DNA of 64,000 nt from Lethocerus indicus (lineage: Eukaryota; Arthropoda; Insecta; Hemiptera; Belostomatidae), in the NCBI GenBank assembly GCA_019843655.1, contig JACDQD010000005.1, positions 30,576,954 through 30,640,953 on the forward strand. Direction: 5' to 3'. The position numbers and the translations under genes were made by a program. Shown here one piece after another: positions 27,217 through 38,842 of the stretch. Position 1 is the stretch's first letter; each line of letters opens with the position of its first letter. The notes below the pieces were generated by a model. That model saw nothing but the letters and a program-made list of their open reading frames with translations, was not told where the DNA came from and made no database searches.

Positions 27217-28436
27217 GGATGACTCTGGCTATTGTTTAAAATAAAGTTTTCCGCCGCCCGCCCTGAATGATACCCGACCCTGATAAAGCCGAACCCGGTC
27301 GGGAACTATATACCTCTCATTGTTTCAATCAATGGAGATCGATGACTTTTGTCAATTAACCGCGGTAGAAACGAAACCGTCCCCGATAAACGAAAAATAG
27401 GAAGCCTGTCAATTTATTTTTGCACGAATATCGCTTCGTTATTCGCAGTTGAAGTTTGTGAAATTGAACAAACAACCCCAAATTAAAAGGCTAACTTTAT
27501 TTTCAAGTAACAAATTCGTAGTGTAGTTGCATTAAGATTACTTTAATACATTTTAGTGTATAATATAGTATAATAAATAGATATCGTTCTTTAGTAATGT
27601 ACGTAGTACTTTGCAGTTGTCACTTTTAGCTTTATATAAGGATTCTATGTCATATATTTCGCGTTTAACCATTAATGATAAAATATGGATACAATTAGGT
27701 CTACAAATTCCAGGGCAAATTGACCTCGCGTTGGAGAAGAATTCCTGTGTCTGGCCCCTCCACTGTTGATGCATCAATTACGATAAAGCGTGTACACGTC
27801 CCGCGGTGTCGGGGGAATTACATAAGGGTGTTTTTGGAAGTATCATGGCCGCTAATTTATTAGTTGAGTCGGCGCAGGTAATTGGGGGTGAGTGGGGGTT
27901 TGGGGGCGGTGGCCGTTTGTCAAAGGTAGGAGCTTTTCGGAGGGCGGCCGTACCGTATCGGGGCCACGGTTGGTCTAACTCAAATTATGTTCCGTCCAGG
28001 TGGGCGCTGGCCCGCTTCTTTGATCCGTTCAATTAATACTCGCAGTCGGGCCCAAGTTGGTACCGGCCGACCCTATTTCATTAAACGGGAAAGATTGAAT
28101 TTTCGCCGGATTCGGAGATTGAAGCTTTAAAAAGTAGGCGTTGATGACAAACACGGCGGTTTCAAGGATGGAACGCGTATTACGCCAGGATAATATATCG
28201 CGAATACGTACATCGGCCTATAAATTCGAGTTCCATTCTCAATACTTCTGGACTGGTCTTACATAAGGCACTACATGGAGCAAAGATACATATGTTTTAT
28301 TACTTGGCTTAGTTTTGTTGTGTTTTAAACAGCTGAAAATGGAATATATGAAATTTTATTCACTCAATCATATACTTAATTGTTAACTAAATTGGCAGTA
28401 CAACTTTAAAAATGATGAAATTCTCATACGGGTTGG

Positions 28437-28838
28437 AATACCGTAGATTTGTTGTGTTTCTGTCTCCTCTCGCTGGTTTGGTATTTTGCTCGCCATCTTC
28501 AGAAGCGGTGTTAGTCACTTTTGGCACTTTGGGTCTTTTTTGGGCATCCTTATTGCTCTGTCACTGTCACTTGTACTGTGTTCGTTGGAGTGTATTCAGT
28601 CTAATGGGCATACGGCACACATACTAGCCCGCAACAAAGGTCTGTCTTATATTTTAGTATTAGCGCCTTACATATAGCGCCTTACGATACAAGTGACAGT
28701 GCAGTGAGGATGCCCGAAAAACATGCAACGTTCCAATAGTGACTAACACCGCTACTGAAGATGGCGAGCAGCCGAAACCGGTCTAGCAAAACACCAAACC
28801 AGCGAGAGGAGACAGAAACACAACAAATCTACGGTATT
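28437..28838. mobile_element. Foldback hammerhead family, complete copy 4
   Basis: The most informative copy. The left arm (28437-28580) and right arm (about 28689-28838) are inverted repeats of each other around a spacer (28581-28688). The outer 45 or so bases of the two arms match exactly and share a private variant, GATTTGTTGTG, where other copies have GATTTCGTGTG or similar. That suggests the arms arose or were homogenised together. The right arm holds a hammerhead-like core with every box in place; the left arm lost about 18 bases across that core, between two GCT triplets. No coding frame is present, so any movement would depend on another element. Alternatives are a truncated Penelope-like terminus arranged head-to-head, or a foldback DNA transposon. 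Confidence 0.8.
28751..28787 (+). ncRNA. Hammerhead-ribozyme-like motif, best copy
   Basis: In order: GCTA (28751-28754), CTGAAGA (28755-28761, fitting CUGANGA), a single T, GGC-GAGCA-GCC (28763-28773, stem II and loop), GAAA (28774-28777), CCG, GTC (28781-28783, the usual cleavage triplet) and TAGC (28784-28787), which pairs with GCTA as stem I. Stem III would be only about one or two base pairs, as reported for hammerheads of Penelope-like retroelements. The extra T between the CUGANGA box and stem II departs from the strict consensus. Activity is inferred, not shown. Confidence 0.5.
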
Positions 28839-31521
28839 GATATAATAGCATTCTCTAAAGAGAAACCAGCGTTTTTTTTTAACCATCGGTTATGGTTCGG
28901 CTGTTTGCCATCATCGGTAGCTGTTTCATCAGTAGGGTAGTGGGTTACTCGGGTATAAACTGGTGGAATCCTGTCCTTCATCGAATTTTTACTGTCAGAC
29001 AGGATGCGCAGACGAAAGGGCACAACAGCAATACGCCGATACCTACGATTCTGTGGACACAGGGAATGTCTCCATTTGTATACGGGAGGTATCGGGGTGG
29101 AGTCTGAAATTGGCCATCAGTAGAGGTACCCTGGCGGGGGTCATACTGGAAAAGGAGACTGGTGGTGACTCAATGGGATATTTCGGTTGGGAACGGGGGA
29201 GGGGAATAAATTGGTCCTGTGGGCGGTGTCCCCGCCGACATCTAAAGGATATTTCCCAACCGCTTTTATCACTTCTCCCGGTCGGCCCACAGTATCGCCC
29301 CTTTCACGACACGTGTCCTTTTAGATACCCCCCCTTAATGGTAAAGCAGTTCCCATCATAATTTTCATATCCAAAACTGAAAATATAGTTTCAAAAGAAT
29401 CTGCCTAGTGCGATCCGTACCAAGGAATAGTTAAATATAGTGTGTATTACACAATTATAAAAAAATATGTGCGTTGGATTATAATATGGTACTAAAACTA
29501 GATATTTATGTTCGATGTATTGGATTTGGGTTGGATGGTAATGTCGATTCCGGTGGGCGGAATTAAAAATGCAGTGACAATAATAATGTAATTATTAGTG
29601 TAATTTCAGTTTTTGATTGAAAATAAACAGTAAATTTTTTACGAGTATATTTGCAGTCCCGTTCTATGTTACCAGGAAAAGGGCCGTGTGTAGGGTGAAA
29701 AACCCCTGTTGAAATATTCCAAATTCTCATTTCTTTACAACTTTCCCACATACTTAGAAATGCTTCGTACATTTTTATTAAATGCACGAAGACATATTGG
29801 ACAGAAATGTAAAATATCCGGGTACATATACAATTTATTCGAATTTTCTTTACAGTTGGAAAGGAGTATATTGGGAGAAACGTAACTCGTTCGAAAAACA
29901 GTATATTTCATAGTCGCTTTAAAATGTATACGTTTAGGTGTCTCCCGTTTCGTGTTGGGTCGGATGACTGCTCCGTTTATAGTGGGAAGCCGAGATGAGG
30001 TACTCACTTCGAAAAGGTCGCCCTCCTATCCCCTGGTTTGTTTTATGCTTTTTGTATAAATAAAAAGGCTGTTTATTTTGGCCACCTCCTCGCGGCCGGC
30101 AAGTCGATCAAGTTATTTTCCCTCGAGCAATATCCCTATTATATTCCAATATTGATTTTTCTTTCCCTTGCCGCGTTTTACAAGTTTATTTCTGAATTTA
30201 TAATCGTTGAAATAACAGAAGTTGAGCTGAAACCAAAGTTTAAGCACTTTCACTCGCTCCTACATTAAATAATGAATTGCTAATTTAAAATTACCTAACT
30301 GTATCACTGACGGATGTCTCTTAGCCTGATATCAAATTGCCCCTTAGCAAATACAATAAATGAGTAAATACATCAAAGGATAATATAATCTGAAAACATT
30401 ACTTGCTACTCCAAGTAACGATATACTTTAGACTTATTCAAACTCGGATAACGGAATGTTTATTCATGTTCGAGCCGAATCAGATCGGTCAACTGTAATG
30501 ACTTTATTATTCCGATATAATTAAAGCTATAGCGCGAAGAATGGTTTCACTGCGGTCTCACTTCAGAAGAGTTGTTCATTTGCAAAAGTGAATTCGCGAC
30601 ATCGATTATCGCCGACAGGTTGATAGGTAACGAGGGAAGGCCTTTCATTTCTGCCCTGACAGAGAATGTTACAGGAGGCTTAACACTGTTGGGGGCGGGA
30701 ACGCGGGGCGTCGTTAAAGCTCCGATTTCAAAAGCGTAAAGAAGGCGGGCGGGCGAAAAGAGAAAGAATGATTTTCTTTGAAAAGGGCTTCGCAGCCGTT
30801 CGAGGGCTGTTCAAGAGTTTCGTCAATTCCAGAAAGGAAGCGGGCCCGCCCTAACCCGCTAACGTTCGCCCCCACAGTGATACCCGTCATTACACCTTGC
30901 CGAACCATCTATACCCGAGCCCTATACCGGGGTTCACCCTTCACCGTTCTAAACTCGACGCCGACCTATTTTATTTTATTCCATGCAGCGCTCCCTCAAG
31001 TTCAATGTCGTAATATTGGCGAGGGAGCAAAAAAAAAAGTCAAACCCTCACCCCCAATATATTTTAAAGCCTGGTAAAATGTTTTCGTACACACTATAAG
31101 GAAAGTGTTATGGTTCGTGCAGGCCGTTACACTTTATTACACGGGCTCCGGAATATAGCGTATTCAATTTAGTGCCTCGTATATTCGCCGCAAACACTTT
31201 TTCGGATATTCTCGATGCGGAAATATTTTCCTAGAGGCAGTTATGCTAGAGCGATCTCAGTCAGCTATTGTACCTATCGCTGTAGCTATGGTATACTCAG
31301 AGAGTTTTAAAAGTTCAACTTTCGGAGTCTTCATCGACTCGAGTTTGCACAATTCTCTCAGACAGCGTTTCAGCTTTGAATTGCCCGATTCTTCAGGCAA
31401 TGCAGACATGCTCCGTAGACTTCTTTATCATCAACTAATTCATCGAGTTCCTGATTTAGTATTCATTTCATTTTCTGTGACGGGTTGGGGGAAAATTCCA
31501 ATTCATTTCTGTTCAACACAG
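28839..31521. other. Gene-free stretch
   Basis: Begins with a second hammerhead-like relic (28882-28936). GC-rich patches lie at 29100-29340 and 30600-31060. The 132-codon frame across 28963-29361 starts in repeat-derived DNA and resembles no family, so it is not called. The interval 29400-30600 is AT-rich and featureless. Confidence 0.5.
28882..28936 (-). ncRNA. Diverged hammerhead-like motif, third variant
   Basis: The minus strand reads CTACTGATGAAAC, then GCTACCGATGATGGC, AAACA, GCCGAACC. This follows the same plan as the main family (GCTACTGAAGATGGC, loop, GCCGAAACC), but with CCGATGA in place of CTGANGA, one base missing from the GAAA region, and unrelated flanks. It begins only about 45 bases past the right arm of copy 4. 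Confidence 0.35.
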
Positions 31522-31637
31522 ATGGCCAGGGGCAAAGAGAACAAAACGAACATCCTATTAATGTTGATGATGAAAAAACCGGCAAAAGAAATGCTACTGT
31601 GGACGGCTGTGCGGCATTTGGCGATGGTGGGAAACAG
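31522..31637 (+). other. Weak candidate exon
   Basis: A pyrimidine-rich tract ending TCAACACAG (acceptor-like, ending 31521) and AAACAG before GTGAAA (donor-like at 31638) bracket 116 bases. One phase is open throughout and hydrophilic, with an acidic stretch (NVDDEKTGK), and a second phase begins with an ATG. Neither phase matches a protein I know, and no partner exon was found nearby. Sites this good turn up by chance in 64 kb, so this is recorded only as the best exon-like segment. Confidence 0.12.
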
Positions 31638-34600
31638 GTGAAACCATTCTCATTTTATTTATTAAGAGGGAAAAAAACAGTGGCGCTAATTATTCAATGA
31701 AAAAATATACGGGCTTACTAAATAACACTATTTTTACTTTATCGCATTACTTATTTTTATTGTGACAAACAGCATTCATTTTAAAGTTTTTATTCTGACC
31801 GATGCGAGTACAATGGAAATAGAAAGAGATAATTAGAAGGGAGTTTGAGCCCCTGTAGCTGATATTTGTAGTAAAGAACAATTCTACTATTGAAAATATA
31901 TACCATTAATAAATGTAAATTAAATTCCAATTATTTATTCCCAGGAATTTGGAAGTCTCTCGGTCCAACCTGTATTATTGTTTATACAATTTAGTACGAT
32001 CGTCTGTTTTGAACTACCGCGAACAATGATAAAATTATAATAACAGCGATACAATCCAAAAAGCGGTTCCGCTTGTCAGTATTGAAGGGGGCTTTGTTTA
32101 ATTGTGCATCGGAAATTGTAACTTTCAGAGGAAAGTTGGCCGCCCTTTTCCGAGCGCCTGCACTCAATTTGGGCCCGCATAAGGCGCCCGGTGGTGGTCT
32201 CATTCATCTGGATGGAGGGATGAAACGATCCGCCGGTTAGAGGGATGGAACTCGGGCGCCAGAAGAGGAGTCCATCCATCACCCACCTGCCCGCCTACTC
32301 AGGTCCACAGCCCGCACACTTTCCGCCTCAATATATTATCATAATTTTTGTTTTCCCCGTATGTTTTTCCGAGTTTTATTTTTGTTCAGTCTTTGAGCCG
32401 TGCCTGTACCGAATTAAACAAAATAGCTAAGGTGCATGATACCTGAGCAACCGATTTCTAGTTTCGGATTTGATCTAAAATTCGAGTAGGCCGAGTGGGC
32501 TAAGTTGTTAGGTGATGGGTAAGGTCTAATTATACTATACTAGCTTGGATCGATTGTATTTTGAACACTCGAATTTTTTAATGAATAATTAACAGAAAGG
32601 AAGCGCACTTCCTTTTTCACGTCAAACAGAATTACTAATGCGGACAGAGAAGTTTCGATAATAAAATACAGCATTTAGTCTTATAATATTAGTAAAAATT
32701 CTAGAACAGGTACCGCGTGTATCAATTGTGTCATAATTAAATAAACATTATACTTCTTAAGTAATTACCTAATTATCGTAATGATGTTGATAGCTCCCGA
32801 TGTGATTTTTCGTATTAATACGAATGGTTAATACGTACCTTATTTGAATCGTAATTTATTTGAGAATTACAAAATTTAAAGAGATCAACAGGAGAAAACT
32901 TGTACAATGTAGATAACGTGAAGCTGTAGGAAGGCGGTAGCGTTGTTGATGGGGTTAGCAATCAATCATGTGGCGGAAGTACCTTCTCTCGGGATTTTAT
33001 TTCGGCAAAAATTTATTCCGCATTTCGAACACTTCGCGTGTCGTTACGTTGAATAAACCTATTCTGAGGTGAATTATTAAAAATCCTTTCTGGATTCGAG
33101 ATGATACATTGCATCAACCTTCGCGTTGGCAGTTCACGTACCCATTATTAAATCCCTTTTTAATTTCGGTTTACTCGAGTTTATTGTTGGTTCCGGAACT
33201 TAGCAAGGCCGACTGAAGTTTCAAATAGTACGAGAAACGAAGAAAAACTGCAGCTGTAAAGAAACAACAATAAAACATAATTCGTGACGAGAAATTATGG
33301 ATGCCGTTGAGTTGTCGGTCATCGCCATAAAAATTTGAGAAAAAGCACTTGTTCGTGAGGTCGACTGGAATAGTAATTCAATTGGATGGAGAAATGGTTA
33401 TCCCATCATAATCTGTGGCGAGGAGAGCACTATTCTCAGACAGATATTCTGTCTTCACTCCATCTTTGGTCTTAAACTGGACACATTTCAATTATGAAAG
33501 CAAGCAATTCTGATGCTATAGTCTTCATTTATGCAATAAAAAGAAATTATATCTATTTGTTCTATTCTATTGGAATTTTCTGGGCAAAGTATTTTACTAA
33601 ACAGGTGTGTTGCTATATACATGTTAATTTGATAGGGTTTCTAATGGGAATTCCGTTTAAAAATAAAATCACAACGGTGTTGTAAACACGGTCATCATAG
33701 TAGGGCATCTCCAGGCGATAGAATCTCATTGGTGAGTGGGACGGATTGGCCGGGTCCGCGAATTTGCACATCTACTTCCAATGTTTGGACAGCGCCAGGT
33801 GAAGCATCCACCGAGGAAATTTGAATTTCATTAGCGAAACGGTGACTGGGAGATTAACGGGCCCCTATTCACGTGTACGCTCCTCGACCCCATTTCAGGG
33901 TCACCCCTGTACAATGAATGTACTGATGAGTCTTCAAACTGCCCCCCCCCCTCCCACCCCAGTAGCATACAGAAGAATAGCATACCGTAGTACAAAACTA
34001 AACAACATCCGAACGAGTTCATTAGTAGTTATTTCTTCAATTTTACTCGAGCAACTTATGTCAACGATCAAAATTTCTAGATCAAGATTCAAGATATTTG
34101 GAAAAATTGTGATAAATGTTTTTGGGTAAATAATTATAGCCAGTGCTAAATATATTAGAATGAATACCGAGCGTATTAATGAGGTTTTGCGACCGTGTTA
34201 GGTAATATTTAAAATTGAGCGCGGAGTAACATCATCGTATTTGTGTGCGGTTGAAGAGGGTGGTAAGAGGTCCAGGGAAAGAACGGCAGTTTAATATTCG
34301 TAGGGGGCCTTTCAACAACTGGCCGGGAATCTCCTCCAAGTTTGGTCTGTCCCGATATTCAAGTCGGCCCCTGGAAATCCCTTTTTGAAGGTCCCCGCCT
34401 TCAATATTGGCCGTCACAACTTTGCCCATAGCCACGGCAAACCGTCCTCGGCCCGATTCCCTCCTCCCTCTCAATGGGGCGGAGGCCCCATACCGCTCTC
34501 AATAGGAGAGCCGACCCCCGCAGATATTGACTCGGCCTTTTACACTTAAACGCCGACCCCCGATACCGCGGCGACGTCCATAGATTGTGGTTTTCAATGA

Positions 34601-37600
34601 ACTCCGGCCGATAACATTTGCCCCCGGAGCTCCCCCGAGTGCGGTTCGGTGTAAACTTTTAAGTTCATTTCAATTCCTTTCGACAGAGGAAAAACATGAT
34701 ATCTTGACGCTTCCCTAGGAATATCTAGAGAACGACTCAGCAACCCTGAAAGGAAAAACGTGCAACATGAAAAATACATCAACCATTTACGTTCAAAATG
34801 GAAAATAAAAATTTAATTGCCCAGAAGATGGACCACAGAGTTCTGAAGGTTTGAATTGTTACTTCATTTTCATGAAGATACTGTTTCGTATAGATTACAC
34901 AAACGGTATGAAATTGATCGTCGACGCCTCCTAATTAAGGGAAGTTTAGAGGCATGATTGTCGTGGAATACCATCACGTTTGTGAACTTCGTTGCTCGCT
35001 CTCTTATTTCATTCTTTTTACTGTACTTTAAATAGATTGCGAGTGAAAATATATTATAATTAATATGTAAGTAGAGTATCATAAGAGAGGTTATACGTTA
35101 CATTTTTACCGCCCTGTTAAAACTAACAGAACTATATATTTACCCTATTAGCAAATTTACTTTTCGTTATTAGTGTTTTTATAACAGAATAGTCCAAAGA
35201 GGGAGTATAAACTGGGATTTACACCTGGCCGTGTATTTATCTTATTGACGTTATTCACTCGCCTAGTCCATAAATAGAGAAACCTTTTTCCGATTCGTAG
35301 GCAATTTGGCTTAGTGCAATCGTAGCCCCGCAGGGACTGTCCCCGGCAATTCCGTTTTTTCTCTTTTTATTTTCGGAGCGGAGAGCCCCACACGAAAACA
35401 AATAAGAGGTTGTGTTTCCCGGCCCCCGGTTGTGGAACGGGGCCCGCGGGACTTGGAATTCGTTCACGGGGCCAATGAGGACACCGCCCCCCGCCAAAAC
35501 GAGTATTATCGGTTCTGCATTCGGAAAATAGTCGGGGTTGGGGTTGGGGGGGGGTGGGTGGTGCTAATAGGGGCTTAGTATTCGCGTGCAGCCCCCGCAC
35601 TACACCCAGGGCCAGTTTCGACCTACGTGACTGTATTAAGGAGATTGGTCGGTCGGAGAGAAATGAAAATATCCGGCCTGACGCCCGCCGCCTGTTACCC
35701 AGTAAATGTTATTCATTTTCGGAATACTCGAGAGGTTATTACCTTGAGGTTTTCCCAAAAGGTGCAGGGCAATAATTTTAAATGGCGCCTGAAAAATTTG
35801 CTACTTGTACGCTTACGAAATAATTCAGGAATATTGAGAGTTTATCGCGGGGTTTATAGCGCTTTTGGGTCAGGATACAGCAAAACCGCATTTTAATAAA
35901 ACTGTTTTTAGCCCGTTCAACGTTTCACTTGCCGATACTGCCCGGTGACTTGTTCTTGAAATGGACTAGTGATGTTCAAATTGTAGACTGGGATTACAAT
36001 GTGCAAGTTCACCTGCATTGTTCCGAAGCCTGATCAGCAATCTACTGGTTAAGCTCAGGGGGTAGGGCAGTTGCCGATTAAGTTGAGGGAGCGGCTCTAA
36101 TAGGGGCTACAACCCGGGACCTTGTTTCCGCTCCAATACACCCTACTGGCTCAACCTTCCCATCCCTCCAACCCTCCAACCACCATTATTTTCATTCGGT
36201 ACATCGCAGACGATTATCACGTCTAATTTACTGTCGTTCCGATGAATGTAAATCGATAAATGCCACCGCTTTTCCCGGCAAATAATGACCTTGTTGAATA
36301 TTTCTCGTTTAGGAGTACATTTTACTGTGGCGTCACCTCAATGTATTATAACGTTATAAAATTATTTTAATATTTTTGTAAAATCGGAAAACATAATACG
36401 CTCAGGAATAAAATCGTTTTAATTAATCGTGGAATCTTATCGAGATAATCATATTTTGTTAGATTAAATTGTTCGAATTCCTACTAAAATTATCAGATAT
36501 TTATTGGGCAAAAGTTATGAATTTTAAGCCTTGTCTTCTGAATATAGCATATTATAATGTTTTTAGTTACTACAACTTTAATTTACTCTTCCTTGTACAA
36601 AATTAAGTTTACTTGGGAAATTGGTGCCACGTTTTCATTTCATTAAATTGCCATTACAAATAAATCATCGAAGATATACTGTGCTATCTGCATGCTTTTC
36701 TCGTCTTTATATCAACAAACATTTAAATTGAAAGAACCATTCCAGTAACTGATACCTCCCGTGTCCATTATAAAATAATTTCACAAAAAAAAATATGTAT
36801 GCAGTACGTTTTATTTACACGGCCTCTTTCAAACGCTATTTCAATATTGCTGAACAAAATGATTCGCTACCCGCATTAATTAATTTTTGGGCATAAATTC
36901 TCTAATACACTGAAGATTTAAATTCTCTTTGTCTTAATAATTCCTGGTAACAATTGCGGGCGCCATAATAATACGATGCCTTAAAAATACAAGCTGGGGT
37001 ATTATATTACTTTACTGAATCATTACGCACTTTTATTATATTCGATATAAATCTAATTGCACAAAATATTCAACGCCCTGACCTCATTTTTAAAAATGAG
37101 ATTTTGTCCCGAACAATTAATTTCTAGTATTTTTTGGTGATCATTGTGTTAAATATTAACCATTTTAATTTATTTAAGTATTTCATCGAAAGACTGCAAA
37201 TAATAGTGAAATGACTGCTTATCCCTTCTCAATTCTTATAACTAAAATTAGCGGTTTCCTTCACCACTCAAGTTCTGCAGAAATTACCTTAACGGGGCCT
37301 TCAGTCAAAACGGTCTTAATGTTCTTTTCATTTGAAAAGCACCTGTTGCTGTTTACAACTCCACTTTTGTATCATTCAAGTTGAAATCGTTCGAACCTAA
37401 TTAAACCCAATTGAACGTATGTAAACACGCCAAATAAAGAATTTTAACTAACAATAGAAAATTAATTATTGGAATCGGTTGTAAGACATAGACGATCGCC
37501 TCCTCTATGATTGTTGGTTTATGAACGAAATTTAACGAACGAAATCACTAATACGCAATTGCGCTTATAAGAATAACGTTCTAGTTTTGATAGCTGCACT

Positions 37601-38303
37601 CTAGAGTTTGATCAGTAATATATTCAATAGTCATATAGTGAGAAATTTGATTTTCGAATAGGGAACAAATCTTTTTTAGAAGTACAGCGACAATAGTGAC
37701 TGTACAACGCATTTATCCCGTCGCCGTTCCCTCGGCGGGCTCGTTAATCCATATTTCTAGGGCAGTTTCGCGCCGGTTATTCTTTTTTTCGCGCTTCGAA
37801 ATCGTCCCGAATCGTATTTTCGGAGGTTTTGAACTCAATCAGCCAAATTGGAATCGGGTTTTACGGTCGCAATTATACGGTTTGTGATGTGGCCTGGATG
37901 TTGGGGGTTGAGCGGCCTTGGTGATTGATGAAAATGCCGGACCTAGGGGCGGGTACGGGGCCGGGGGCGAACAATGCCCCCCGCCGACGGGGACGCGCTT
38001 CAATCCACACCCTCCAACCGAAAATACAATGCCAACGACAATTACCGCTTTTCTCCCATTACCGTTTTGTCGATTGTTCACCGCCGGTACGCGGGAGGTG
38101 AAAAATAGCCCGCGAATATAGAGCAATATGACCGTCCATATCCCTTTACCGTGGCCGACCCCGTTAATTGTTTTTGACAATAAAATACCTGCCATTATAT
38201 AATTAAAAAATAACGGGTATCGTAACAACGAAAATAATCTAATGCAAATTCCAATGAATTACCGATGGAAATTAAAATCATTTGTTTAGAATACCAGTTT
38301 TCT
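31638..38303. other. Gene-free stretch with many GC islands
   Basis: GC islands lie near 32120-32330, 33700-33970 (C10-type run), 34220-34640, 35300-35780, 36050-36180 and 37690-38160. The long intervals 32340-33680, 34800-35250 and 36190-37680 are AT-rich. A 14-base palindrome TTATAACGTTATAA stands at 36346-36359. Proline-rich or glycine-rich frames in the islands follow base composition. No RNA gene was recognised. Confidence 0.5.
35534..35558 (+). repeat. G-quadruplex-prone tract
   Basis: GGGG, TT, GGGG, TT, a run of nine G, T, GGG: at least four G tracts with loops of one or two bases, fitting the usual intramolecular quadruplex pattern. It lies within the 35300-35780 GC island. Confidence 0.7.
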
Positions 38304-38471
38304 GGTCTGCGACAGGTTGGAATAACGTAGAATCGTGTGTTTCTGTCTCCTCTCGCTGGTTTGGTCTTTTTCTAGACCGATTTCGGCTGCTGGCCATCTT
38401 CAGTGGCTGTGTTAGTCACTTCGGATGTTTTTTGGGCATCCTCACTGCACTGTCACTGTCACTTGTACTGT
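38304..38471 (-). mobile_element. Foldback hammerhead family, copy 5 (one arm)
   Basis: A nearly full arm from GGTCTGC through TTGGAATAACGTAGAA, TCTGTCTCCTCTCGCTGG, the core region, GTTAGTCACTTCGGATG and CATCCTCACTGCACTGTC to CTTGTACTGT. The core keeps CTGAAGA, a GGC/GCC stem II and GAAA, but both sides of stem I are changed (TAGA in place of TAGC), so pairing is lost. The 70-bp tandem element begins eight bases downstream. Confidence 0.85.
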
Positions 38472-38478
38472 CAAACTT

Positions 38479-38842
38479 ATCTGGTATTGTGTATTTACGA
38501 TCATGAAATTTTTCCTGTTGATCCAAAATTTATGGAAAAAAGTGTATTTTTAGTAATCTAATTAATCGGTGCAAGTGCGCCCAACGAAATTTAGTTAAGT
38601 AAATTTCTGCACCACCCTCAGGGGGCGCTAGTTTATCGTTGCAAGTGCACCGAACGAACTTTAGTTACGTACATTACCGCACCACCCTCAGGGGGCGCTA
38701 GTTTATCGGTGCAAGTGCACCCAACGAACGTTAGTTAAGTACATTTCCGCACCAGGGTGGCGCTAGTTTCACAAAAATCGTTCGTTGAATGCACTTGCAC
38801 CGATAAACTAGATTACTGAAAATAAATTACTTTTTAAACTCT
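38479..38842 (+). repeat. 70-bp tandem-repeat element, copy B, with inverted end
   Basis: The same leader as at 23084 precedes three 70-bp units starting near 38558, 38628 and 38698; the third is shortened. After a short junction the sequence turns round: 38779-38842 is the reverse complement of the unit start and of part of the leader (CTTGCACCGATAAACTAG, then GATTACTGAAAATAAATTA against TTTTTAGTAATCTA at 38547-38560). The element thus has inverted termini of about 50 bases enclosing tandem units. Copy A lacks this inverted right end, so it may be truncated or may represent the original form. Confidence 0.8.

Larger units (their letters stand above)
23421..28436. other. Gene-free stretch with several GC islands
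   Basis: GC islands lie near 23790-23900, 24330-24660 (with CCCC and GGCCGCCGCC runs), 24950-25290, 26300-26520, 27080-27400 and 27780-28120, with AT-rich DNA between. The last contains spaced GGGGG runs at 27884-27906. Hairpins at 26680-26702 and 27187-27216 are listed separately. No frame is convincing as a gene. Confidence 0.5.

Noticed and set aside
28963..29361. 132-codon open frame
   Set aside because: It starts inside sequence next to hammerhead-like repeat remnants, has no recognisable domain, and lies in a GC-rich patch where stops are rare.
36040..36190. Possible second tRNA-like sequence (GGTCCCGGGTTGTAGCCCC on the minus strand)
   Set aside because: Box B deviates at key positions, the T stem is incomplete and no acceptor stem pairs.
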